Below are positions 44,390-55,241 of a stretch of 64,000 nucleotides of DNA, one piece after another. Source of the DNA: Yamagishiella unicocca (Eukaryota; Chlorophyta; Chlorophyceae; Chlamydomonadales; Volvocaceae); contig BDSL01000004.1 of assembly GCA_003116995.1 (NCBI GenBank), positions 434,001 to 498,000 on the forward strand. Reading direction: 5' to 3'. Under the pieces are notes generated by a model that did no database searches, was not told the DNA's origin, and saw only the letters and a program-made list of their open reading frames with translations. The stretch's first letter is position 1. Each line of letters opens with the position of its first letter. A program made the translations under genes and the position numbers.

Positions 44390-47300
44390 TTAACTTTCGC
44401 GTTTGGCACCGCTGTGCACCGCTGTGCACACGTGTAGCTCCTCCCCGGTTGTGCGCACCTGCAGCCTGAACAGCTCGGGGAAGCGAGCCTCGTCAGATGT
44501 ACGGCAGTCGTCGTACCATAGCAGCCGCTCGCGAGCCACCTCGGGGTCACGACACAGCTGATGGGGGTCCAGGGACAGAGCGACGAGGGTGGGGGAGTTG
44601 GGAGGGCACGGGTCAAGTGTTCGGCCGGAGGGTCCGCGACACAGCCGCCCCGCGGGTCGGTCGGGCTGCCGCTCTTCCTCACAAGCTGTCAGGCGGATGA
44701 AGCTGCCGCCTGGCAACATGCGTTGCCGTACGATGCGTTGCCGTACGTCCGTACGCACCTGGTTGACCCATTCAGTGGGCAGCAGCCGGTCCTCACACAC
44801 GAGCCGCATCAGCGCCGCCAGGCCATCGTCATCAGCATCAACTTGGTCGTCAGCGTTAGCCTCGGAGGCGTCGCTGCTGACAGGGCCGCCGCCGCCGCCG
44901 CGGTGTTGGCCCCTCGCATTCCCATCGTGCACCTTGGCTGCTCGCCCAGCGATAGCGGCGGAACCCGTCGCGCGAGCTGCGGGCGCTCCCGCCGCCGCCA
45001 GTGCCGCGCGCGCCACGGGCGCCACGTGCCGTACCACCATGTCGTACAGCTCCATCAGCACCCGTCCCCGCGGCGTGAAGCCGTTGAAAAGGGGGTGTAG
45101 CTGGAGGCGCAGGAGCGGCGACAGCGCGGGCGTGTCGCGCCGGCTGTGGGCCTTATGCTGCTGCTGCTGCTGCTGGCTCGACGCCGCTGCCACCTCACTC
45201 GAGGCGCTGACGTGGCCTTCGCCACCACAACCGATTTCTCCGACTTCGCCACCTCCCTCCTGCTGTAGCTGTTGCTGCAGCTGGCGCTGCCGCTGCTGGC
45301 CCTTCCCCGACGGAGACCCCTCCACCGCCGCCAGCTGCCACCGCCGCTCCAGTTGCCGCCTCTCCTGGTGATAATCGGCCATCGCCAGCAGCAGATCGCG
45401 CAGCTCCCTCCCTGGAGGCACTTCGGACGCCAGCGCCCAGCTCTCCAGCAGCCGCGACAGCTGCAGCAGCGCAGCCCCTGGAGCCGTCGGCCGCACCACC
45501 GGCCGCGTTGGAGCTTGTGATGGTGGCAGCTGGCACCCGCTCGCGCCGCTACTGACAGCGGCCGCTGCCGCTGCCGCTGCGGCGGCGGCGGCTGCAGCTG
45601 CTGGGGCTGCGGCTGCGGCTGCGGCGGCGGCGGTAATGCCGCGCCCTTCCGCTGGCCCCTGCTGATTCTCGCCGGCCTCTGTGCGGCTTGTGGCGGCTGC
45701 AGCGGTGGTGTCGGGCGCGGAGCCGGTACTGGGCACAGGAGGGCGAAGGGGGGCCAGTGACAACACCAGCGCGATGTGGTGAGATGCCGCGGCTGGCGGA
45801 GGCTGCGCCTGGCGCCGCTGCTCCTGCTGCTGCGGGAGGAGCTCCGAATGCAGGAACCAGCCCGCAGGCACGAAGACGGCGTCCCCCGGAGCCACCACCG
45901 CCACGTAGCCAACAGCCTGGGCGGGCGGCATGATGGGGTCATTGCACACAGGCGGCTACCAAAACCCCCTTAGCACCCTTACACCCAGCGAGGAGCATCA
46001 CCCAATCATCCCGTGTGTCAAATGCCGTACATGCACACACGGACGCAGCCGCCCACCCTGCTGCTCTCTCCGCCCGCCGGGCCCCCGCGCCCCACCTTGT
46101 TGAATGCAGGCCAGCCAGCCAGCACGGCACTCGCTGCTCGGGCCATGTCCACACCCGGCGTCTCAGCCGCTAGCGTGTACGCCACTGCCGGCATGCTGTA
46201 GCCGTCGTACGGGTGCAGCACGGGGAAGGGCGCCAGGGAGGGCAGCGAGCAGCCGGGAGGGACCAGCAGCACACGCCGCCGGCCGCGGACCTGAACATGC
46301 CGAGCAGCAGACGAGCAGGCGGATCAGGGCCGATAAGGGTGAGGACGAGCACCCCGGTGGAGGGTGGGTGCAGTGCCCGAATGTGCATGTTCACCCCTTC
46401 CAGAAGCTGTGAAGGTGTGTGACCACTCAGAGGACCAGTGCTGACTTGGGTGAGTTGGGTGCAGCGTCATGCGTCATGGGACGAGGGATATAGAGGTGGG
46501 GTACACCGTGCCACAGCACACGCAGCACACCACGCAGCAGCACACGCAGCACATCCCCCCGCCTCGCCCCCTCGCAGCACCTGCAGCACCACCTGGTCGT
46601 CACTCGCCCGGTACCGCAGCGGCAGCAGCGCGCCGTCGCTGCCCCACTCCAGGGACAGCACGCCGCCACTGTACGGCAGCGGCAGCTGCGGCGGCGACGC
46701 CGACCGCACGGCGGCGTCCTGCTGGCCTCCTGCCGCCGCCCCGCTTGCTGTCCAGTAGCTTCCCAGCAGCTCCTCACGGACCCAGTGCAGCACAGGGGCC
46801 AGCAGGCCCTGCGGAGATGGGGTTTGAGCGTAGATATGCATGATATGGCAGTAGGGCCGCAGGCAGGGCGTAGAAGGTACCTCGCGGCATTGGGTACCTA
46901 GGGCTCAGCCTCGCGGCATTGGGTGCCTAGGGCTCAGCCTCGCGGCATTGGGTGCCTAGGGCTCAGCCTCGCGGCATTGGGTGCCTAGGGCTCAGCCTCG
47001 CGGCATTGGGTGCCTAGGGCTCAGCCTCGCGGCATTGGGTGCCTAGGGCTCAGCCTCGCGGCATTGGGTGCCTAGGGCTCAGCCTCGCGGCATTGGGTGC
47101 CTAGGGCTCAGCCTCGCGGCATTGGGTGCCTAGGGCTCAGCCTCGCGGCATTGGGTGCCTAGGGCTCAGCCTCGCGGCATTGGGTGCCTAGGGCTCAGCC
47201 TCGCGGCATTGGGTGCCTAGGGCTCAGCCTCGCGGCATTGAGTGCCTAGGGCTCAGCCTCGCGGCATTGGGTGCCTAGGGCTCAGCCTCGCGGCATTGGG

Positions 47301-48557
47301 TACCTAGGGCTCAGCCTCGCGGCATTGGGTGCCTAGGGCTCAGCCTCGCGGCATTGGGTGCCTAGGGCTCAGCCTCGCGGCATTGGGTGCCTAGGGCTCA
47401 GCCTCGCGGCATGGTGTCAAACAATGCGTAATCCTCATGGCGGCGGCCGTACCTTGCAGGTAGCGTGCCAGCTGCTGCCCTGCCCGCACGCCTCGAACTC
47501 CACACTATCCGCTGCCGCTGCTGCTGCTGCTGCTGCTGCTGCTGCGGAGTGGCAGGGCCCGGCAGCCGTATCAGCGCCTCCGACGCCTCCGCCGGCGGAC
47601 CAGCGGCCCTGTCCGCCGCCGCGGTTAATGAGGACGTGGCAGAGATCCAGCTGGTGGCGGCGATGGGAGGGGTTAGGTGGGAGGTGGGAGGGGTAGTGTT
47701 GGTGACGGGGCGATGGTTCCCCACGCCGTCTGAAGGTCCCCCGCCAGCCCCCACCTGCACCAGGACCTTGTGCTGCTGCCAGCACGCAGCGCACCGCAGG
47801 GCCTCCGCCACGGTGGGTCGAGCGCCGCCACCCAGCCCCACGGCAGATCCCCCCAGGGCTGCCCCCCTCCCGGGGCCCTCATCGGCCTGGGCTGCGCCGC
47901 TGGGTGACCCGGCCGGCGGGAGGAGCAGCGGCGAGGTATCGGGGCAGCGCAGCCGGTACGGCCCCTGCAGGTGTACGGTGTACGGCAGGGGCATCGGTTA
48001 CGTTTTGTGGCTCGGTGCCCAACTCCCCAGCACATGCCTGCCAAGCCGCTGCTGACCTGCAGCGCCTGCTTGTCCTCCGAGTGGCACAGGAAGCGGTGCA
48101 CGTCCGCACGGGAGCGCCACGCAGCCGTCACCAGGGGCGACCCGTGGGTCACGTGAGCCTGCGTGCGCACACGCCCCACGGGGTGAGGTGACGGAGTCGG
48201 GCGTCAGGGGCCGCTCTAAAAGTCGCCTGGTGGTCCAGACCTGTTGAACATGGAAGCAACCCCCTCGGCCACCACACACCCTCCCCGGGGCCGCCCGACT
48301 TGACGTACGTGCTGCATGAGGGCCTCCGACAGCTGCTGCGGCCGGTCCAGCACGCCCGTGAAGCGTACGGCGCAACTGCCGTACAGCGCCCTGCGCGCCG
48401 CTTGCCGTCCATCCGCCCAGGCGGGGCGGCAGGTGGGCAGGTCGGTGGTGCGCAACCCCGGGGGCCAGCGGGGGGGCGGCAGCGGTGGCTCGGAGCTGCG
48501 GAGCTCGCCGGTGCATAGGGTCACAGACGGAGCGAACAGATGTGGGTTTTGATACAT
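44390..48557 (-). CDS. JmjC/cupin-8 domain protein with degenerate iron site
   Basis: Seven exons, all phase 0: 48557-48309, 48158-48057, 47964-47755, 47650-47453, 46808-46581, 46290-46096 and 45916-44390. From the ATG at 48555-48557 the product is about 902 residues, although an upstream exon is not excluded. The cupin core spans exons 5 to 7: APVLHWVREELLG, RYRASDDQVVLQ, VRGRRRVLLVPPG, LHPYDGYSMP, WPAFNK, then GYVAVVAPGDAVFVPAGWFL followed by HSE. The layout matches JmjC hydroxylases of the FIH/TYW5 type (QV-GRKR, LYPP, HP-D, GD-LYIP--WWHH). Where those carry the HxD iron ligands, this protein has R-Y-R; the distal His is kept. The last exon adds a long Ala/Gln-rich insert and an ordered C-terminal part (DPHQLCRDPEVARERLLWYD). 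Enzyme activity is therefore doubtful. A minisatellite occupies intron 4. Confidence 0.75.
46880..47412 (-). repeat. 29-bp minisatellite, about 18 copies, in an intron of the JmjC gene
   Basis: Near-identical head-to-tail units (GCCTCGCGGCATTGGGTGCC followed by TAGGGCTCA) with three single-base variants, for example GAGTGCC near 47240. There are no unique spacers. Confidence 0.95.
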
Positions 48558-50102
48558 TACAAACACGAAAAGGTACAAAAAGGAATGAGCCCTGGACAGC
48601 CGCAGTCAGCCGCAGCAGCCGCTGCCTATGTCACATGCTGCTACGAGACGGCTGTTAGGGGAAGAGTGTATATGGTACCGGGGAAGGGGGGATATGTACA
48701 TACGTTGCAACGACTGAGTGATATGTGCACACACGTATACACACAATTGGCTGGCTTCGCTGCGTCCTGGAAGTCCTCCGGGGAGCGAGTACCAGCAGCG
48801 TCAGCGGGCCCCGCTCCACGGCGGCTCGAGGCGTCGGAATCCAAGTCTAAGTTGTCGGAATCCAAGTCTGAGGTGTCGGAATCCAAGTCTGAGGTCGACG
48901 TTGACGCCGCGGATTCACTTGCCAGCCCCGCTGGTAGGCGGTTCTCTCGCCCAGATTAGGGTGTGCTGAACCTACCCACCGGCCCACTGGGTCCAGGGTC
49001 GCAGGTCTAGGTGTGTGACACACACCTGCGGTGAACCACCAGCTGGGACGAAGGCGCGGGGCCGGGGCTATGGGCACCTGCTGCCTCGGTTCCTCCTCCT
49101 CGTCCGCCACCGCCTCCTCCGGGGCATGGTGCCCCACCAGTGCCTGTGTGCGTGTCCTGGTCAGCAGCCCCTGGGTCGCTCTGGGCGCTGCGGCACGAGG
49201 CAGCGGCGGTGAGCACACGGCCCTTGCCGTGCCGCGGCGTTCGTACGAGCATCGCTGGGCGGTGGGAGGGCGAAAATTCAGGCGGCTGGTACAAGCGTTA
49301 AGTGAAGCATCGGTCGAACGGGAGGTGGAGACGTGAGGAAGCGAATGCTGTGCAATGGTCTCGGAGCGGCCGACCGCGGAATTTTCTTCCTATTTTTCCA
49401 GCGTTACGAAGCAGTACCTGCCAATAGCTTTAATAAAAAAGTTCTTACTGCACCGCGTGTTGCGGCCTCGCGGTATGTCTACGATGGCTTGCCCCCCCCC
49501 CCCATCCCCCGAGCCGCCCCGAGGGCCCCCTGGTTAGTTGAGAGGTTTGGGCTCACCGCACAAGGTTTAATCTGCCATAAATGCATAGAATACATTTTTT
49601 AATTAAAAAATCACACCTCCCAACATCATTAGAAGGGGCATTCTGTGGGGTCCGCTCGGACGAAATACACTTGCTTCGCCGGTAACGGTAGAATTCCTCT
49701 CCTAAAAATGCAACTCACAGCCCGTGGTTGGAAGCTAGGTTCCATATCTCCGCAAGCAAGCGCAGGCCGCCGCGACGTGATAATGACCGGTGAGCATTTG
49801 ACCGCACGGTGGAAGCTATAATACCGTCCATCGCACTAAGCTAAACGCATATTTATGCTTAATCCACACACTCACGAAGGGTTATTGGGTTGTTGCTAGC
49901 TTCTATCTGGTTTGAGCTTGAGCGTTAAGAAATCCTGGGCATCAACAATTAAGCACACCCGCGTGGCGATTGCGCAATGAAACCACTTCCTGATTATGGA
50001 GCGGATAGTTATTTCCCTCCCAAAGGCCTTTAGTCCCCGGGTTACCTGGGAAGCCCGCTGACGTCAACGAACTCTGGGGTTTGCGTTGCACTACCCAGAT
50101 GA
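48558..50102. other. Divergent region between the JmjC gene and the phosphatase gene
   Basis: Possible 5' exons of the JmjC gene lie here: a minus-strand Asp/Ser repeat (DLDSDTSDLDSD) around 48840-48890 and a frame around 49020-49210 that ends at a GCAG|GTGTGT donor. They could not be joined with confidence. 49600-50000 is AT-richer and probably contains promoters. Confidence 0.4.
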
Positions 50103-50153
50103 TTCGACCCAAATGCCGCAACCTCATTCGCACACCACAAGCGCCTGTGCGCC

Positions 50154-53100
50154 GTGAAACTTGCTTGTCTTTGCGCACACGCACATCCTGCCTACCTGCG
50201 GACAGCTGTAGAACCAACCTACCCACCTTGTGTTGGTGCTCGCGCCTCCCACCGCTTCCACGCAACCCCTCCCCAACCTCGCCGGTCTTCTGCAGCCCCC
50301 ACTAGACGCACCCCGAACTCAGCCGCCGCCCTCGCTGCTGGGGCTCCACGGTTAGGCCCCGGCTGTGTCGTGGCTGTGGCCAGCACCGCCGGCGGCGCCG
50401 CCCCCGCCGCCGCCGCTGCCGTCGTCCCCGCTGCAGCTGCTCCTGTCGACTTCCTGTCAATCCGGGGGGTACTGTTCGATGTGGACGGCACGCTGGTGGA
50501 GTCGGACCCGCTGCACTTCAGAGCGTGAGTGTGGGTCCCGCCCTAGCTGTGTGGGTCCCGCCCTAGCTGTGTTGTGTCGACCCTATTTGTTGAACCCACA
50601 AGGAGGAGGAGGAGAAAAGAGAGGGGAGAAGGAAAGAGAAGGGGAAGGGAAAGAGAAGGGGAAGGAAGAGGAGGAAGGAGAGGGGGAAGGGAAGGGAAGA
50701 AGGAGGAGAAAGGAGAGGGGGAAGGGAAGATAGTTAACTGGGAGGGTTCCTCCGCCTGTTGCCCCTCCCCCGTCCGCTGCCACGGTGTGGGAGGAATCGT
50801 GAGCGGCGGAGGGGTCGATCCCATGACACCGAACCTCACGTGCATGACACCGAACCCCACGTGCACGACGTGTGCTGACGGCGGTTGCGGTGTGGTTGCT
50901 TGCGGTGTGCTGGTGGCGATGCAGGTTCCGGGAGATCCTGGCCGAGGTGGGCTTCAACGAGGGGCGGCCCATCGACGAGGAGTTCTTCCGACAGCGCATC
51001 AGCGGCCGCCACAACCCGGAGATCGCCGCCGAGTTGTTCCCCTCCTGGCAGGAGGACCGCCGCACGCAGTTCTACATGGACAAGGAGGTGGGCCGGGAGG
51101 GGGGGTTTCAGAAGAGCATCCGCGAATCCACGGCCAACAAACCAAGGGGAGGCTGGGCGTGTGTAATGAGGGCGGAGGATATGCGGGGGAGAGTTCAGGG
51201 GGATCAGGGGAGGGGGTTGGGTCTTTGAGGCCTGTGGTAGGAGAGCGCCGGGGAGTGGCGGGTACCTAGGGTCCAGTGGGCTGGGCCTCATGATACGGTA
51301 TGGGGCGGCGGGTGACAGCGGAGGGCTCCTCTGAGACCAAAGTTCACCTCGCTGCACCGATCCCCCCGGCTACCTCCGCCACCTCGCACAGGAGCGCTAC
51401 CGCCGGCTGGCCGCGGCTGGTCTGGAGCCCCTGGAGGTGAGTGTGCCAGCGGCAGTAGCGGCCGCATCGGCAGGTGCAGGGGCAGCGGCAGTAGCTGGAG
51501 GGGGTCGGCATGATAAGCTGCCTCGCCATCCTGCTGGTGGACGGCCTCCTCCCACCCTTAGCCCCTCCCTCCCTCCCCCTCCTCCCTCCCTCCCTCCCCC
51601 CTCCTTCCTCCCTCCATTCCCCCCTTGGCCTCCCTCCCTCCCCCTCCTTCCTCCCTCCATTCCCCCTTGGCCTCCCTCCCTCCCCCTCCTTCCTCCCTCC
51701 CTCCGCTCCTAGGGCCTGCGCACTTTCCTGCAGTGGGTGCAGCAGCGGGGACTGCGCAGGGCGGCCGTTACCAATGCACCCAGGTGGGTTCGGAGGGGTT
51801 CGGCGCGGCGGGGCTGGCAGATTGTGTCCCGGTGCGATGAGGCGGGGGAGCGCCTGGGCTGCCTGTGACCAGCCTCGTATCACCAGCAGTCACCGACACT
51901 AGCCCTCCCCCTTGCATCGCCCTGCCCTTCCTCTCTGCCCACCTGCCCCCCTCCATTCAAAGCCTATGCGCCAGATGGGTCCTTTTTTGTCCACCCCTTC
52001 CCTTGTCGAGTCAACTGTTCTTTTATGTAACCCCCCTTCCATCGCCCTGCCCTTCCTCTGCCCCCCCCCGCGCCTCCACCAGGGCTAACGCGGAGATGAT
52101 GCTGACGTCGCTGGGGCTGGACTCGTACTTTGAGGTACGGCACGCGATGCGATGTGATGCGATGCCTAGCAGCACGCCTGCATTGCCGTATTCACGGCAT
52201 GATGGCTCGTCAGACGCTGCCGCGGCGGACTCAGCCAGCCACAGCCCGCAGCCCACCAGCCGTGTCCCCCCCCACCTCCGGGGGCTTCCCATGGGGGCTT
52301 CCATATTATTGTTGTCGGCCCGCATAAGGCCCGCTCCGCCGTGCGCCGCCTGCCTGCCCCGCAGCACCTGGTGTTGGGCGAGGAGTGCAGTCGGGCCAAG
52401 CCGCACCCGGACCCCTACCTAACCGCCATGGAGCTGCTGGGGCTCACCCCGGGTGCGTGGGTCGGTGGGTCGGCGGATGGGTCGGTGGGTCGGTCGATGC
52501 GGAGCCAACGCGCGATTAGACGCTTGGTAGTTGGGTGTACACCGGCATTTGGGCCGATTCGAGGCAGGCAGGGGCCCGGGGAGGTGCGGGGAATGGTAGC
52601 AGGAGGTTAGGGGGCAGATAAGGATGGGAGGAGGTTAGGGGGCAGATGAGGGTGGGAGGAGGTTAGGAGGCAGATGAGGATGGGAGGAGGTTAGGAGGCA
52701 GATGAGGATGGGAGGAGGTTAGGAGGCAGATGAGGATGGGAGGAGGTTAGGAGGCAGATGAGGATGGGACGAGGTTAGGAGGCAGATGAGGATGGGACGA
52801 GGTTAGGAGGCAGATGAGGATGGGACGAGGTTAGGAGGCAGATGAGGATGGGAGGAGGTTAGGAGGCAGATGAGGATGGGACGAGGTTAGGAGGCAGATG
52901 AGGATGGGACGAGGTTAGGAGGCAGATGAGGATGGGACGAGGTTAGGAGGCAGATGAGGATGGGGCGGAGCCAGGGCCTGGGCTTCGGGGTGCTACGTGG
53001 GATCCAGGCGGTGCCGTACGGGGGGCGAGTTATCGCCCCGCATGGCTCAGACAGGAAGCAGGACGTATCAGCCAGAGCAGCAGAACTCAAGAAGGTGTAT

Positions 53101-53875
53101 ACCTCACGCTCGTTACAGTACGTGCCCATCAAGGCCGCACATTGAAGCCTAAGCGTGTGGCCCGTCACTTCCCGCACCCCTCCCCCCACCCCCCTTCCGC
53201 CTCGCCAGTTAGTTTTTGGCCCCCGTTTCCTATGTCGTATACCCGGGTCCTATCGCCCCACTTCCCCAACTCCCCTCCCCCAGGTGAGTCGCTGATCTTC
53301 GAGGACTCTCCGTCCGGTGTGGCTGCCGGCGTGGCGGCCGGTGTCCCGGTGGTGGCGCTGACAACGGGGCAGGAGCCTGAGGTGCTCCGGCAAGCAGGTG
53401 AAGGAGGGAGGGAGGTGGCCACGTACATAGGCTCGGCTCGTAGCGACAGGCTCGGCCCTCCTGCTGCTCCCGTTGCTCCTGGGGTCCAGTGACCCAATGT
53501 GGCATGTGTCAGTGTGCTTCAACCCGCCCCCCGCGATTACATTGCCCTCCCGAGCTCTCTCGCCCCGCCGCTCCGCCCCGGCGCCCCGCCCCGCCCCGCC
53601 CCGCCGCCCCGCCGCCCCGCCCCGCCGCCCCGCTTCAACCCCTTTCCCCTTTCCCCTGATGTGTCGGCCCACGGGTTTCCTCTCCACCCCCTTCTCGGGT
53701 CCTTAAGTTGTACCCCCCCCGGGCGTACACGGGTCTTCCTTGCAACCCCCCCGCAGGCGCTGTGTGGATCGTGAGGGACTTCCGTGATGTCATGACGGCC
53801 ATAGAGGCGGCGGAGGCGGAGGCGGCGGGACGGGGCGGGAAAGCCAGCGTCGAGCAGGGGCAGCAGTCGACATAG
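50154..53875 (+). CDS. SGPP: HAD-superfamily sugar-phosphate phosphatase, SGPP type, intact copy
   Basis: Exons: first coding exon ending at 50524 (donor GTGAGT), then 50925-51087, 51392-51436, 51713-51783, 52083-52134, 52365-52452, 53284-53397 and 53757-53875, all in phase. Motif I is FDVDGTLVESDP (nucleophile Asp at 50478-50480), motif II AAVTNAP, motif III the Lys of RAKPHPDPY, and motif IV FEDSPSG. With GFNEGRPIDEEFF and ISGRHNPEIA, it matches Arabidopsis SGPP almost domain-wide. SGPP dephosphorylates several sugar phosphates and is thought to clear or recycle them. The N-terminus before motif I is Ala/Pro/Arg-rich, as in a plastid transit peptide, but no in-frame ATG occurs after the stop at 50100-50102, so the true start is on an unseen exon (a CTGCAG acceptor ends at 50295) or is non-AUG (GTG at 50154). 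Confidence 0.85.
52600..52965 (+). repeat. 28-bp intronic minisatellite, phosphatase copy 1
   Basis: About 13 units based on GGAGGTTAGGAGGCAGATGA, with GGGAGGAGG and GGGACGAGG variants, in the intron before the GESLIFEDSPSG exon. Confidence 0.9.
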
Positions 53876-55241
53876 TCGCACACAGCCTCGAGGGCGAAGG
53901 GGCGATGAGAGAGATGGCTGCCGAGTACCGGCTGCTGAGACTTGAGAGGGCTGTGGCAGTACTTTATTCAGTGAGGACAGGGCTAGGAGCGGAGCGAAGA
54001 GAGCGCGCGGAAGTTGATGCGATGGGAGGTGGAAAGACGCGCGAGCCTGTGCATTCAGACGGCGCAAAGGTACCAGGGGAGGAGGGAGAGGAAGAGAGGT
54101 CAATTTGATTTGAGCCGGCGAGTGAGGGAGCGAGGTGCGACCGCGGTCTAAGGGAACTTGCGTTACGAGAGGGAGGCGCTCAGCCGCGAAAGAGCGCTCA
54201 GCCGCGAAAGAGCGCTCAGCCGCGAAAGAGCGCTCAGCCGCGAAAGAGCGCTCAGCCGCGAAAGAGCGCTCAGCCGCGAAAGAGCGCTCAGCCGCGAGGG
54301 CAATGCGGGCGCTGGCGCGTGCGGAGTGAGCTGATGCTTCTGCGGGCATTTTTTTGGAAAGGGCACGGCACAACAAGATTTGAAGACGCCGCGAGTGGTT
54401 AGTCAGGTTGTGCGTCACGGAGATTCGGTTGCGAGAGGAGTTGCGCGCGGCGTGCAAGGTTGTGGGGTGCAGAGCAGGCGAGCAGGCGAGAGCCGCTGTC
54501 GATTTGCCGCGCAGCTGAGGAGTGAATACGACTGGTTGGCAGGGGCGTGTGTTCTGGCACCAACGTGCGGAAAAAACGTGCTGACGCGAGGGGGGGGCGA
54601 GGATTCCGTTCATGGCCTGCGGCCCAACCAGATAAATTCGGTCATTTTGCCGACAGCGCATTTACCAACCTTCCGCACCCAACTTGTGCCCACCACACAT
54701 AATTGTACTCTCTGTGTGAGTATTTTCTGCGGCGACAGCATCCATCCCTCTCCGTAGCGTAGCGAGGTCCCACTAGGAAAATGAGGCTGCCACATGTTCC
54801 ACACCCTCACCTCCACCATGCCCTCCGCGACTCGCGCCTGGTCACGGTAAGCTCCTCCTCACAGCGCTGTGCGCCTCCTAGAGCGACCGGCCCGCAGCTG
54901 GGCGCAGTTGGACGGCTACTGCTGCCGCGCCGCTTGCCGGCCACGCCGAGACCCATGGGTCGCACCCAACTCACGAGGACCGAGTCGTCAGCACCACCGC
55001 GCGACGGCGGCTTTTCAGCGCTACATAACTGAGAAATACTTTTCGTGACTGTGGATTTGGGGCGCCCGTCCGACCTGCAGCCAGCGTCTTGATGACGCTT
55101 TGTGCAGCGGGCTCCCTCCTCGGCCCGCATCACCGTCCCGCACATCGCGAGGCTACGAAGCTCAACAATTGCATTCCAAGATCCACGCTTTTAAATTTCC
55201 TTTCGCTGAAAGCTGTGCATGCCGCTGCCACCGCCGGCGCG
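53876..55241. other. Spacer after phosphatase copy 1, with a truncated duplicate of sequence lying 5' of the aquaporin
   Basis: Contains the 18-bp minisatellite and, up to 55242, the sequence that in copy 2 leads into the aquaporin gene (to 60021). No further gene recognised; long frames on the minus strand are composition-driven. Confidence 0.5.
54178..54297 (+). repeat. 18-bp minisatellite, copy 1
   Basis: Six units of CAGCCGCGAAAGAGCGCT plus a partial one, downstream of the phosphatase stop codon. Confidence 0.9.

Noticed and set aside
46880..47412. CRISPR-like regular array
   Set aside because: Units are contiguous with no unique spacers and lie in a eukaryotic intron, so it is a minisatellite.
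50574..51269. 231-codon plus-strand frames in the phosphatase intron and their copy at 55305
   Set aside because: They read through GA-rich intron DNA into the proven exon out of frame.
53537..54661. 374-codon minus-strand frame across the phosphatase 3' end, and its counterpart in copy 2
   Set aside because: It runs antisense through a proven exon and through the 18-bp minisatellite, whose unit length keeps every frame open. No protein features.
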